From positions 6,324,001 to 6,388,000 of the forward strand of contig NZ_FYEY01000001.1 in NCBI RefSeq assembly GCF_900187385.1: a stretch of DNA of 64,000 nt. The letters run 5' to 3'. The stretch is from Streptomyces sp. 2114.4 (lineage in GTDB: Bacteria > Actinomycetota > Actinomycetes > Streptomycetales > Streptomycetaceae). The position numbers and the translations under genes were made by a program. Positions 50,912 through 59,393 of this stretch are shown piece by piece (positions within the stretch are counted from its first letter, which is position 1; every line of letters starts with the position of its first letter). Below the pieces are notes generated by a model. The model did not search any database, had not been told where the DNA came from, and saw nothing but the letters and a program-made list of their open reading frames with translations.

Positions 50912-51526
50912 TCAGGCCGGGGAGCTCTGCCTTATCCTATTGCGGCGCCGCTGCAAGAGCTCATGAGCGTCGTTGATGAAGAGTCCTAGAAGGTCTCCCT
51001 CTTTGACCGTCTGGCCTTTGTGTCCGTAGTCTCGCCGAATGGCGATAAGAAGTTTCTCGAGCTCGAAGAGTGCCGCCTCTGTTTCTGCTTCAGTGGAGGC
51101 AACCGAAATGGAGCGCTTGAATCGGGACCACTCGATCAGAACGTCATCCGAGGCCCAAGCGATGAGCTGTGGGGTAATCTCGCGGAGTTCCTCTGCGAAC
51201 CGGTCAGCTCCAGCAGTGGCCGCGTCGCCTCGCAGGAGCATGCGCAGCAGGCTCTCCACGAGGCGACTGTAGATAGGAATCTTACTGGAGCGGATCTCTG
51301 CTTCAACCGCGGCTCGACGCTCATAATGGCGACCAATAACTAGAGTCGCCACAGCCACAACCACAGTTGACATAGCTGCGACCGCAGCCGCCGAAACAGT
51401 GGGATTTACACCGTGAAATATCTGTTGCCCAATACGACGGGCAAGGAATGCCACGACCTCCACGCCGCCGAGCAAAATAGCCGTGAGCAGAGCAAAGGCT
51501 CCGAGCCCCTTGATGAAGATACGCAT
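50912..51526 (-). CDS. Two-helix membrane protein with cytoplasmic helical domain
   Basis: A 204-residue protein. Two N-terminal membrane helices (about 5-25 and 40-62) precede a charged helical cytoplasmic domain with Y-S-R-L-V-E-S-L-L-R-M-L-L-R, W-A-S-D-D-V-L-I-E-W and I-A-I-R-R-D-Y-G-H-K. The base composition is clearly poorer in GC than flanking genes, a sign of recent acquisition. An ATG at 51553 is an alternative start. I do not recognise a function; small membrane proteins with this layout occur in mobile islands. Confidence 0.75.
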   Translation of the reverse strand: MRIFIKGLGAFALLTAILLGGVEVVAFLARRIGQQIFHGVNPTVSAAAVAAMSTVVVAVATLVIGRHYERRAAVEAEIRSSKIPIYSRLVESLLRMLLRGDAATAGADRFAEELREITPQLIAWASDDVLIEWSRFKRSISVASTEAETEAALFELEKLLIAIRRDYGHKGQTVKEGDLLGLFINDAHELLQRRRNRIRQSSPA

Positions 51527-51864
51527 GTGTCTCATTGTCCCCAACGTGCTCATACGTCGGGCGCGTTTGAGTAATCTGGGGTCTGTTGATCATCCTGCTA
51601 GTCGCCCACAAGGGAAGGTTTGAGGCCTACCCAGCAGACACAAAGGCTCGACCCGGAAGCCGTCCTCCTCCACCGGCTCGACGGGTTCGAGACCGACGCC
51701 CGGTCCCGCGGAATCACCCCCACAACCTTCCGCCGGCTCACCGAAGCCTTCGGCCGCAGCCGCAGCCGCAACCAGCGCCAGGACCTCAGAGCCCTCCTGC
51801 TCAGCAGCTGCCCGGAGCAGTACCAGGCCCCGCTCTGGCACATCCCATCCGGAGCTGCGCAGTT
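51527..51864 (+). other. AT-richer gap with an eroded coding fragment
   Basis: The first 80 bases are promoter-like DNA upstream of the minus-strand gene. From about 51620 a plus-strand frame reads R-L-D-P-E-A-V-L-L-H-R-L-D-G-F-E-T-D, then T-T-F-R-R-L-T-E-A-F-G-R-S-R-S and Y-Q-A-P-L-W-H-I. It looks like a real but truncated protein, without a good start and broken at the next gene. The family is not recognised. Confidence 0.4.
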
Positions 51865-52275
51865 TCAGGGTCTGCGACGCAAGCTCCGTACGAAGAGCGG
51901 CACCGACAGCAGGAGCAGGGCTCCTTCGACGGCCAGGCTGACCAGCCCAAGAGGCTCTGTCCAATTGCCGATGTCATCGCTGTAGTGGGGCAGCCCCGGC
52001 CCTCTCGAGAGGATGTAGCCCACCAGGGGGCCGAGGGCCACCCCGGCTGCCAGCAACCATCCCAGTCGTACGAGGCCGAGGAGAAGCAGGACCGCGGCGA
52101 TCACGGCCGCGATCTCCAGGACGTGGTAGGCGATGCCTATGTAGGCGGGGTCCCTCGTTGTGGTGAGGCCGCCTTGGTCCACAACGTGGATGGCGGCGAC
52201 CGCGAGGCACAGCAGAGCTCCTGCCCATCTGAGCGGCCAGGTGGCTTCCGCCACCACGGCAGTGCGGTGTGACAT
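51865..52275 (-). CDS. Four-helix membrane protein
   Basis: A 136-residue protein with four membrane segments. The first has A-V-A-A-I-H-V-V-D-Q-G-G and a later loop has L-S-R-G-P-G-L-P-H-Y-S-D-D-I-G-N-W-T-E-P-L-G. This is a pattern of small actinobacterial membrane proteins of unknown role. AAAGGAG lies 13 bases before the ATG, slightly far. The 3' end overlaps the eroded fragment next door. Confidence 0.78.
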   Translation of the reverse strand: MSHRTAVVAEATWPLRWAGALLCLAVAAIHVVDQGGLTTTRDPAYIGIAYHVLEIAAVIAAVLLLLGLVRLGWLLAAGVALGPLVGYILSRGPGLPHYSDDIGNWTEPLGLVSLAVEGALLLLSVPLFVRSLRRRP

Positions 52276-52710
52276 GCGAAGGTGGCTTCTCCTTTCCTTC
52301 GGGGGCGGGTGCCTGTCGCGCCACAGTTGCCTCTGGCTCGGGTGGCACCTCAACAAGCAACGCAGGGCCCCGTGGCAGCTCCCAGCCTCAGCGGGCAATC
52401 GGTCGCCGGCGATCTCTGCGGTGCAGACGAGTGATGCGGAAGGGATGCCACGGATCAGAAAGCACCTGACATCCACGGCTGACATCAACGATGCCGGATG
52501 GGGCGCACACCGGTGTGACTGTGTTCTGCTGGCGCACCAGTCGATGGCAGCAGCTGGAGCGGAACCGGAGCGAGTCGCCCTTCCCCGTAGCGGGGAGCTG
52601 GAGGAGTGGCCCGGGGGCCGAACCGGTGTGAGGAACCGGTGTGAGAAACCGGTGTGAACGAACCGGCATCACACATGGCCCCACGCTGCCACGGAGCGCC
52701 GTCCGCCGCC
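52276..52710. other. Gene-free spacer with 13-bp repeats
   Basis: No credible gene in 435 bases. Near the right end AACCGGTGTGAG(G/A) is repeated in tandem at 52621, 52634 and 52647, with a fourth partial copy at 52661. The spacer contains the promoter of the membrane-protein gene and marks the end of the accessory patch. Confidence 0.65.
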
Positions 52711-53511
52711 TCAGAAGGCCGAGTGGGTGAACCAACGCGCCAGCAGTTCCGCGTCGCCCGTCTGCTCGACGCTGGCCGTGCCGCGGGCCTGGCGGCCGTA
52801 GACGAGGAGCAGGAGATCCGCGGCGGCGCCCTGTACGACGGCGTCGGTGGGGCCGGCTGTGGCGTCCGCGGACTGCGGCTCCACCTCGAAACCGTCGGGT
52901 CGCAGGCGGACCAGCCAGTCGCCGGTCGTGTCCGTGCACCGGAAGCGCAGGGTCTCACCGTTGCCGCGCAGGTGCGCCACCCCGGGGGCGAAGGAGGTCG
53001 CGAACGGCAGGTTGACCAGGAACTCGTCCACGCCGTCGGCCGCGAGGACGGGGTCGATCACCGTGCGGGCACCCACGGCGCGTTCCGCGTCGGTGCGGTG
53101 CACCAGGGTCTCGAACAGCATCCGCCGCACCCAGAAGCGGGCGTGGTGATCGGCGCCCCAGGCCCACATCGGGGCATCCGGGTCCGTTTCGGCGAATGCT
53201 TCGGCTGCCAGGGCCGCACCCGCCGTCAGCCAGTCGGCCCAGCCGGTGTCGTCCGCGGGCAGCTCCAGCTCGACGTCGCGGCTGCGCGGTGGCTCCTGGA
53301 TGCGCTGACGCAGCAGGAGGGAGAACCAGCGCTGCACGCTCCCCGTGTGCCGGACCAGGTCGAGGAGCGTCCAGCCGGGGCAGCCGGGCACCGGCAGCGA
53401 CAGCTGCGCACCGTCCAGTGCCGCCACGAACCTCGCGGTCTCCGCCGCGACGGCAGCGCGGTGTGCGGCAGGGGTGACGGTCTCCCGCCCCGAGGGGGCC
53501 GATGTGTTCAT
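52711..53511 (-). CDS. Maleylpyruvate isomerase-family, mycothiol-dependent-type enzyme
   Basis: A 266-residue protein of the MDMPI/DinB superfamily. The N-terminal four-helix bundle shows P-V-P-G-C-P-G-W-T-L-L-D-L-V-R-H-T-G, where the His is one of three metal ligands, and V-R-R-M-L-F-E-T-L-V-H-R-T-D supplies another (H-R-x-D). A C-terminal domain with G-P-T-D-A-V-V-Q-G matches the MDMPI C-domain. The enzyme is likely mycothiol-linked; the substrate is unknown. The ribosome site is weak. Confidence 0.9.
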   Translation of the reverse strand: MNTSAPSGRETVTPAAHRAAVAAETARFVAALDGAQLSLPVPGCPGWTLLDLVRHTGSVQRWFSLLLRQRIQEPPRSRDVELELPADDTGWADWLTAGAALAAEAFAETDPDAPMWAWGADHHARFWVRRMLFETLVHRTDAERAVGARTVIDPVLAADGVDEFLVNLPFATSFAPGVAHLRGNGETLRFRCTDTTGDWLVRLRPDGFEVEPQSADATAGPTDAVVQGAAADLLLLVYGRQARGTASVEQTGDAELLARWFTHSAF

Positions 53512-53669
53512 GGGCGCTGTTTCCCGATCTTCTCTTCCCGGTGGTGCCGGTGGTCCCGGTGGTCCCGGTGACCTGACCGGCCGGGCATCTGCGGGCAGCC
53601 TGTCACAGCCGGTCGGGGGAGCCGCGTGCGGGTGGGCGTGTGCGGGTGGCCGGGAGCGGGCCCCGGGCG

Positions 53670-55637
53670 TCAGCCGACGTGTACCCGAGGGCGCCGGGCC
53701 GGGTTCGGCTCGGCTCGGCGCAGGACCTCCCGGGCGACCGGCGCGACCTCGCCGTCGCCGAAGACCAGGAACCGCAGCAGGTGGCTGAACGGATGGCCCT
53801 CGGTCCAGTTGAAGTAGGCGTGCGGCACCTGGCCGGTGTGCTCGCGCAGCTGCATCAGCACGGCGGCGATGGTGTTCGCCACGCCGGCGCCCTCCACCCG
53901 CAGGATCTGCGCCCCGTACCGCTCCTCGCCCCGGACGTGCAGGTCCGTGGTGAAGTCCGAGGAGTCCCTGACCGTCACCTCCAGGAACAGCACCGGCCGG
54001 CCGTCGGGTATGTGGGTCTCCTCGCGCTGGCTGTACTCCTTCTCCCGGTACTCGGCCTCGTCCCGCTCGTCGGGCTCGTTGGCGATGACCCGCAGCGGCC
54101 CGGCCGCCATCGCCGAGCCGATCAGCCGCTCGGCCGTCTCGTCGAAATCGACCTGTACGGCGCGCAGTTCGAAGGCGCGGTGCACCCGTGAGGCGAACGA
54201 GGTCAGCAGGATGCCCAGGATGAACAGCAGGGCGATCTTCAGGCCGTCCGGCCGCTCGATGACGTTGGTGACCAGGGTGTAGCCGAAGACGAGCGTGATG
54301 GCGCCGAAGCCGACGGTGGCCGCCCGCAGCCGCCGGTGGCGCGCGGCCACGGTGGAGGCGAACGACGCCGAGAGCATCAGCACCAGCACACCGGTCGCAT
54401 ACGCGCCGCTCTGTTCGTCGACGCTGGCGTTGAAGAAGAAGGTGATGCCGAAGGCGGTGGCCAGGAAGATCAGCACCAGCGGACGCACCGCACGGGCCCA
54501 CTCCGGCGCCATGCCGTACCGGGGCAGATAGCGCGGTACGAGATTGAGCAGTCCCGCCATCGCCGAGGCGCCGGCGAACCAAAGGATGGCGATGGTGGAG
54601 AGGTCGTAGACCGTGCCGAAGGCCTCGCCCAGGTACTGGTGCGCGAGGTAGGCCAGCGCACGCCCGTTGGCCGAACCGCCGGTCGCAAACTCCTTCTGCG
54701 GGATGAGCAGCGTGGTGGCCAGGCTCGACAGCAGCAGGAAGCAGCTCATGACCAGGGCCGCCGTGGTCAGCAGCCGGCGGGTGCCCCGGACCCGGCCGGC
54801 CGGGTGCGCCGCGGTGTCGGTGGCGGCGCCCCGTACCTGCGGCATCACCGCCACGCCCGTCTCGAAGCCGGACATGCCCAGCGCCAGCTTGGGGAAGACC
54901 AGCAGCGCCACGGCCACGATCGCCACCGGCGAGGAGTGCTCGGCGGTCATCGCGCCCCACCAGTTGCCGACCACCACCGGGTGCGACAGCACATGCCAGG
55001 CCGCGGTGGCCAGGACCACGACGTTCAGCACCAGATAGGTCCCGACGAGGCCGACGGCGATGCCGATCGCCTCACGGAAGCCCTTGAGGAACACCGCGCC
55101 CAGGGCGGCCAGCAGCACCAGGGTGATCCACAGGTTCGCGCCGTGCAGCAGGGGAGGGGCGAAGGGGTTCTCCACGACATGCGCCGAGGCGTCGGCGGCG
55201 GACAGCGTCATCGTGATGATGAAGTCCGTCGCGGCGAACCCCAGCAGCACCAGGACCAGCAGCTTCCCCGCCCACCACGGCAGCAGGCGCTCCAGCATGG
55301 CGATCGAACCCTCGCCGTTCGGGCTCTCCTTGGCGACCCTGCGGTACACCGGCAGCGCGCCGAGCAGGGTCAGCGCGATCAGCACGAGCGTGGCGAACGG
55401 CGAGAGCAGTCCGGCCGCCAGCGCGGCGATGCCCGGCTGGTAGCCCAGTGTGGAGAAGTAGTCGACGCCCGTGAGGCACATGACGCGCCACCAGGAGTGG
55501 CCCTTGTGCTCGGCCGGCGGGGTGCCGTGCGGCCCGGGGTGGCGGGCGGCCTGGCTGCTGAGCCCGTCCAGGAGCCAGGCGCGCCACCGTCGGGAGGTGG
55601 GGGTGGGGGGCGTGGGGTCCGCCTTGACTGCGGTCAT
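53670..55637 (-). CDS. APC-superfamily amino acid permease with cytoplasmic C-terminal domain
   Basis: A 655-residue transporter. About 12 membrane helices (residues 45-490) begin with S-T-L-G-Y-Q-P-G-I-A-A-L-A, then a 160-residue soluble tail. This tail has R-V-I-A-N-E-P-D-E-R-D and H-A-Y-F-N-W-T-E-G-H-P, probably a regulatory fold. Its substrate may be an amino acid or an ion such as potassium, since related APC carriers with such tails do both. The tail ends near an Arg-rich segment. No c-di-AMP riboswitch core was found upstream. Confidence 0.88.
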   Translation of the reverse strand: MTAVKADPTPPTPTSRRWRAWLLDGLSSQAARHPGPHGTPPAEHKGHSWWRVMCLTGVDYFSTLGYQPGIAALAAGLLSPFATLVLIALTLLGALPVYRRVAKESPNGEGSIAMLERLLPWWAGKLLVLVLLGFAATDFIITMTLSAADASAHVVENPFAPPLLHGANLWITLVLLAALGAVFLKGFREAIGIAVGLVGTYLVLNVVVLATAAWHVLSHPVVVGNWWGAMTAEHSSPVAIVAVALLVFPKLALGMSGFETGVAVMPQVRGAATDTAAHPAGRVRGTRRLLTTAALVMSCFLLLSSLATTLLIPQKEFATGGSANGRALAYLAHQYLGEAFGTVYDLSTIAILWFAGASAMAGLLNLVPRYLPRYGMAPEWARAVRPLVLIFLATAFGITFFFNASVDEQSGAYATGVLVLMLSASFASTVAARHRRLRAATVGFGAITLVFGYTLVTNVIERPDGLKIALLFILGILLTSFASRVHRAFELRAVQVDFDETAERLIGSAMAAGPLRVIANEPDERDEAEYREKEYSQREETHIPDGRPVLFLEVTVRDSSDFTTDLHVRGEERYGAQILRVEGAGVANTIAAVLMQLREHTGQVPHAYFNWTEGHPFSHLLRFLVFGDGEVAPVAREVLRRAEPNPARRPRVHVG

Positions 55638-55947
55638 GCGGGGAAGTCCTGCCGATCATCGGTCGTCGTTCGGGCAACGAGGAGCGAGTATGCATCACCA
55701 CGTCAGCGGCGTCTCGGCCCGCCCCGCGCCGGGCGACATCGGCGGGTCCGCCTCTGCGGCCCCAACCACGTTCGCCGTGCCGTCAAGGCCGTGTAAGAAA
55801 GTGTCCGCCGCCCGTACGCAGGGCGTTAAAGGACAGCGCGGCGGGGCTCCCGCACTGCCTCCCGCGCGCACTCTGGCGGCAAGGGCCCACCGCGGGCCCA
55901 CGGGACCGACCGGTCCGCCGCGCGGACCACAGCAGGAGGTGTTCCCC
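55638..55947. other. Divergent spacer before a small membrane-protein gene
   Basis: 310 bases of GC-rich DNA between the APC gene (minus) and the next gene (plus). An open frame continues through it but has no consistent codon use or start. Nothing else was recognised apart from likely promoters. Confidence 0.35.
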
Positions 55948-56421
55948 GTGGCCACCCTTCACCGTCCGGCGACCTCCTACCGCCCCCACCGCCCCTACCT
56001 CCCCCACGCCCCGTGCACCCCGCACCTCCCGCGGGTGGCACTGCCCCGTACCCGGCCGGCCCATCGGGCCCCGCCCGGCCGCACCCTCGCCCGCGACCTC
56101 GCGCTGCCGCTCGGCGCCCTGGGAGCGGCGCTGCTGGTGACCGCCCTGATGCTGACCGGGGAGACGGCGCATGCTGCGCTCGCGCTCGCGGTCTTCGCCC
56201 TGCTGACGGCGGCCGTCTCCTCCTTCGCCCGGCCGGCCGTGGTGCCCTGGGTGGCCCTGGTGTCGTGGCTGTTCTACGACGGCTTCGTGCTGAACCAGCG
56301 CTCCGACCTGGCCTTCCAGCCGCAGGACCGGACGGGTCTGCTGGTCCTCGTGCTCGCCGGCGTCATGGGCGCGGGCTGCGCCGCCGCTGTACGGGGCGTC
56401 CGACGGCACTCGGCAGGCTGA
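55948..56421 (+). CDS. Small membrane protein, three helices
   Basis: A 157-residue protein. A Pro/His/Arg-rich cytoplasmic N-terminus of about 50 residues precedes three or four membrane segments, including V-P-W-V-A-L-V-S-W-L-F-Y-D-G-F and V-L-A-G-V-M-G-A-G-C-A-A. It resembles the membrane part of sensor kinases of the DUF4118/KdpD type, but no kinase follows. GGAGG lies 8 bases before the GTG. It is divergent from the APC permease, so could be linked in function. Confidence 0.78.
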   Translation: MATLHRPATSYRPHRPYLPHAPCTPHLPRVALPRTRPAHRAPPGRTLARDLALPLGALGAALLVTALMLTGETAHAALALAVFALLTAAVSSFARPAVVPWVALVSWLFYDGFVLNQRSDLAFQPQDRTGLLVLVLAGVMGAGCAAAVRGVRRHSAG

Positions 56422-56504
56422 CGGGCCCGTCGGTGCACAGCCCGCTGACGGGGGCCGCCCGTGCGCGGCCGTACGGCGGGCGACGGGGCCCGCCGCTCAC
56501 GGCC

Positions 56505-56547
56505 GGGTGACCGGGGCTTGCCCTCAAGGGGTGACCGGGGCCTGCCC
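56505..56547. repeat. Pair of 19-bp near-identical direct repeats
   Basis: GGGTGACCGGGGCTTGCCC (56505-56523) recurs at 56529 with one change, a 24-base period, between two convergent genes (gap 56422-56610). Confidence 0.7.
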
Positions 56548-56610
56548 GCTTACGACCCGCTGACCGCAGCCGGCCCGCTCACCGCCGGCATGCACCGGCC
56601 CTCGCGGCCC

Positions 56611-57102
56611 TCACCACCGGCAACGCCCCCGGTGGTGGCGCCGGCAGCACGCCGCGTGCCGGTGCCGCCGGGCCGCCGCGGCCCGCCGCCGGCGGCCGGA
56701 CGCGCCCAGAAACCCGAGCCCGATGCCCAGCATCCAGGTGTCCTTGGCCATCGGGATCCCGTCCTGGGTCGGCCGCAGACTTCCCTCCTGCCGCAAGCCC
56801 GGAACGCGCAGATACAAGCCGACCAGCCCGCCCGAGAACCCGGTCAGCGCCAGGCCGGCCAGCCGGGTGGGGACGAACGGCGCCAGCAGCGCGCCACCGA
56901 CAACGAGTTCCGACCACGACAGGAGCCGGGTGAACCGCTCGGCGGGAATCCTGTCCAGGAACGGGTACGCCACACAGGCCATGCCGTGCACGGCCTCCGC
57001 GGTGGCCCGGTCAGCCCGCAGCTTCGTCAGCCCGGAATTCAGGATGAACGCACCGGTGGCCAGCCGGGGGGCAAGATCACGCGCTTCGGGCAGCTGCACC
57101 AT
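56611..57102 (-). CDS. DoxX-like membrane protein
   Basis: A 163-residue protein with four membrane segments, first A-P-R-L-A-T-G-A-F-I-L-N-S-G-L-T-K, then F-L-D-R-I-P-A-E-R-F-T-R and L-A-G-L-A-L-T-G-F-S-G-G-L-V-G-L-Y-L-R. It fits the DoxX-like quinol-oxidase-subunit superfamily. The last 25 residues are Arg/His-rich. The ATG with GGAGG 5 bases upstream was chosen. No functional partner is nearby. Confidence 0.8.
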   Translation of the reverse strand: MVQLPEARDLAPRLATGAFILNSGLTKLRADRATAEAVHGMACVAYPFLDRIPAERFTRLLSWSELVVGGALLAPFVPTRLAGLALTGFSGGLVGLYLRVPGLRQEGSLRPTQDGIPMAKDTWMLGIGLGFLGASGRRRRAAAARRHRHAACCRRHHRGRCRW

Positions 57103-57193
57103 GGGAGCCTCCAAGATCAGATCTTTGGCCCCTTCCACGAGCTTAGCCAGCGGGCAGGAGGGGTGCATCCGAGGTCAGCGGTGTGATGCGTCC

Positions 57194-57256
57194 GACGTCT
57201 CAGAGGCCGTAGACGTCTCAGAGGCCATAGACGTCGTCTCAGAGGCCTCAGACGTC
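57194..57256. repeat. 18-bp tandem repeats next to an HATPase stop
   Basis: GACGTCTCAGAGGCC followed by three bases is repeated at 57194, 57212 and, with a 3-base insertion, at 57230; partial copies continue to 57256. GACGTC is itself a palindrome. The array lies just after the HATPase gene on its strand. Confidence 0.75.
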
Positions 57257-57263
57257 CCCGACG

Positions 57264-57683
57264 TCACAGCGCAGGCATGTCGTCCCACTGGTCGAGGATG
57301 TCGTCGGCCGGGTCGGGGTCGGGCTCCGGGCGGCCGCCGTGGAGGGTCTGCCCGGTCCAGGTGATCTTTCCGTCCGGGGTGTAACGGGTGCCCCGGCGCT
57401 GGGCTGACTGGGCGATCAGGAAGAGGCCGCGGCCGCCCTCGTCCGTGGTGGCCGCCCGGCGCAGCTGCGGGGAAGCGCTGGTGCCGTCGAAGACCTCGCA
57501 GATCAGCGCACGGTCGTGGAGCAGCCGCACCCGGACCGGCTGGGCCCCGTAGCGGATGGCGTTGGTGATCAGTTCGCTGAGGATCAGCTCGGCGGTGAAC
57601 GAGAGCGCCGCCAGACCCCAGGACTCCAGCGTGCCCAGACACGCCGACCGGATGCGCGCGACGGCCGCCGGATCGGAGGGCAC
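57264..57683 (-). CDS. HATPase_c anti-sigma-type ATP-binding protein
   Basis: A 139-residue kinase-fold protein. The N box E-L-I-T-N-A-I-R-Y is at about residues 37-45, then F-D-G-T-S-A-S-P-Q-L and the G-G-R-G-L-F-L-I box near 84, all typical of RsbW-like Streptomyces proteins. It is a second HATPase in this window, standing alone with no SpoIIE partner adjacent. The GTG at 57683 is the only upstream start in frame; its ribosome site is poor. The C-terminus is Asp/Pro-rich. Confidence 0.85.
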   Translation of the reverse strand: MPSDPAAVARIRSACLGTLESWGLAALSFTAELILSELITNAIRYGAQPVRVRLLHDRALICEVFDGTSASPQLRRAATTDEGGRGLFLIAQSAQRRGTRYTPDGKITWTGQTLHGGRPEPDPDPADDILDQWDDMPAL

Positions 57684-57798
57684 CTCCCACTCGGCGACCC
57701 GGCCGGGTCGGCCCCGTGCGCCGCCCCTCGGGGCCGCATGATTCCGGGCGGTGCATCGCCCCCCTCACCTGCCGTTGGTGTATGCAAAGGTGTGGCCT

Positions 57799-58326
57799 AT
57801 GGAGACCACACCGGACGGGCGGCCGATTCCGCCCCTGCAGGCCGATGAACGCGCCACGCTGGAAGGCTGGTTGGACTTCCACCGCGCCACGCTCCCGCTG
57901 AAGTGCGAGGGGCTGGACGACCGCCAGGTCCGCCTCGCCTCGGTGACCCCGTCGTCCATGACGCTGCTGGGCCTCGTCCAGCACCTGGCGGAGGTCGAAC
58001 GCAACTGGTTCCAGCGGGTGTTCGCCGGCCAGGACGTCCCGCCGGTCCACGAGGCGGGCAACGCGGACGGCTTCACCCCGGCCCCGGACCGCGGTATCGA
58101 CGAGGCCCTGGCCCGCTGGCGCGCGGAAGTCGCCCGGAGCCGCGAGCTGACCGCCGCCGCCTCGCTGGACGACACCGGCAGCCTCTCGGAACAGGAGGCC
58201 GGTCTCGCCGGCGGCCAGGGGGTTTCGCTGCGCTGGATCCTGGTCCACATGATCGAGGAGTACGCCCGCCACAACGGCCATGCGGATTTGCTCAGGGAGA
58301 GCATCGACGGCGTCACGGGGGCCTGA
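57799..58326 (+). CDS. DinB-like DUF664 protein
   Basis: A 175-residue four-helix-bundle protein. Conserved histidines of the metal site are visible at L-V-Q-H-L-A-E-V-E (residue 63) and V-H-M-I-E-E-Y-A-R-H-N-G-H (about 150-161), fitting DUF664/DinB enzymes that often use mycothiol. AAAGG lies 8 bases before the ATG. It is convergent with the next gene. The substrate is unknown. Confidence 0.9.
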   Translation: METTPDGRPIPPLQADERATLEGWLDFHRATLPLKCEGLDDRQVRLASVTPSSMTLLGLVQHLAEVERNWFQRVFAGQDVPPVHEAGNADGFTPAPDRGIDEALARWRAEVARSRELTAAASLDDTGSLSEQEAGLAGGQGVSLRWILVHMIEEYARHNGHADLLRESIDGVTGA

Positions 58327-58376
58327 GGGCCGCCGGGCGCTTCTTGCGCAAACAGCTCGATCGATCCGCTGAGGGA

Positions 58377-59306
58377 TCAGACGGTGAGAACGAGCTTGCC
58401 TTGGAGGTGACCGCCGTCGAGCATCCGGTGCGCGTCGGCTACGCGCTCGAATGGGAACGTCTCCTGCACGTGGATCCGGAGCTTGCCCTGTTCGACGAGT
58501 TCGACGAGACCTCGCAGGGCGACCGGATCGGGATCGACCGCGATACCGCTGAAACGCATGCCGGCCGCCCGGTAGTTGGCGGCGAGTTCCGCATCGCCCT
58601 CGGCGACCGCCGTCACCAGGTGACCACCCGGGCGGAGCACTTCGAGGGAGCGCTCGACGGTATCGCCGCCGATCGTGTCGAGCACGACGTCGATGTCGCG
58701 GACCGCCTCGGTGAAGTCGACCGCCGTGTAGTCGATCACCTCATCGGCGCCGCATCCCTCGACGAACTTCCGCTTGCTCCCACCGGCGGTCGTGGTCACG
58801 TGCGCGCCGAGCGCCTTCGCGATCTGGATCGCGACGTGGCCGACCCCGCCACCACCACCGTGGACCAGGACGCGGTCGCCCTCGGTCACGTCGCCGAGGT
58901 CGACGAGGCCCTGCCACGCCGTCAGCCCCACGACCGGCAGCGCCGACGCCTCGACGTGTGAGAGCGACGCCGGCTTGCGTGCCAGGTGCAGCGCCGGAGC
59001 CGACACGACCTCGGCGTACGTACTCGCCGCCCGCGGGAACAGCGGCATCCCGAACACCTCGTCGCCGGGCCTGAACCGCCACGTCTGCGGCGCCTGATCG
59101 ACCACGCCGCTGAGGTCCCAGCCGAGGATGAACGGCGGCCGGCCGATCAGTGGGAACTCACCGGCGCGCAGGCGCGCCTCCAGCGGGTTCAGCCCGATTG
59201 CCTTGACGCGGACGAGGACCTCGGTCGGAAGGGGCTGAGGCTCGGGCGCGTCCACGATGGTGAGCACCTCGGGACCGCCGAGCGCCTGCTGAGTGATGAC
59301 CCGCAT
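58377..59306 (-). CDS. Zinc-independent NADP-dependent quinone-type oxidoreductase
   Basis: A 309-residue medium-chain reductase. The GroES-like part includes G-W-D-L-S-G-V-V and the Rossmann loop H-G-G-G-G-G-V-G-H-V-A-I-Q-I-A near residue 150. No structural-zinc cysteine cluster is present, so it belongs with quinone/enone reductases. It is divergent from an HxlR regulator across an 87-base spacer with repeat motifs, the usual arrangement for redox- or quinone-responsive control. Confidence 0.93.
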   Translation of the reverse strand: MRVITQQALGGPEVLTIVDAPEPQPLPTEVLVRVKAIGLNPLEARLRAGEFPLIGRPPFILGWDLSGVVDQAPQTWRFRPGDEVFGMPLFPRAASTYAEVVSAPALHLARKPASLSHVEASALPVVGLTAWQGLVDLGDVTEGDRVLVHGGGGGVGHVAIQIAKALGAHVTTTAGGSKRKFVEGCGADEVIDYTAVDFTEAVRDIDVVLDTIGGDTVERSLEVLRPGGHLVTAVAEGDAELAANYRAAGMRFSGIAVDPDPVALRGLVELVEQGKLRIHVQETFPFERVADAHRMLDGGHLQGKLVLTV

Positions 59307-59360
59307 GACTCTCCTGCTCAGGAAGGGGGAGAACCCAGGCTATGAATCTGATAGGAACCA

Positions 59361-59390
59361 GCAGGTGCCATAGGCGCAGGTACCTTTGGC
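59361..59390 (+). promoter_or_regulatory. Tandem direct repeats at the HxlR promoter
   Basis: GCAGGTGCCATAGGC (59361-59375) and GCAGGTACCTTTGGC (59376-59390) are adjacent 15-base copies with three mismatches, ending 3 bases before the HxlR ATG. They probably form the shared operator for HxlR and the divergent reductase. Confidence 0.7.
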
Positions 59391-59393
59391 GCC

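Noticed and set aside
53670..54960. Long minus-strand frame joining the MDMPI-like gene to upstream Arg/Gly-rich sequence
   Set aside because: The upstream part is an out-of-frame shadow of the APC transporter. The MDMPI-like protein has its own ATG at 53511.
55638..55947. c-di-AMP (ydaO) riboswitch before the APC transporter
   Set aside because: The conserved core sequences could not be found on the minus strand.
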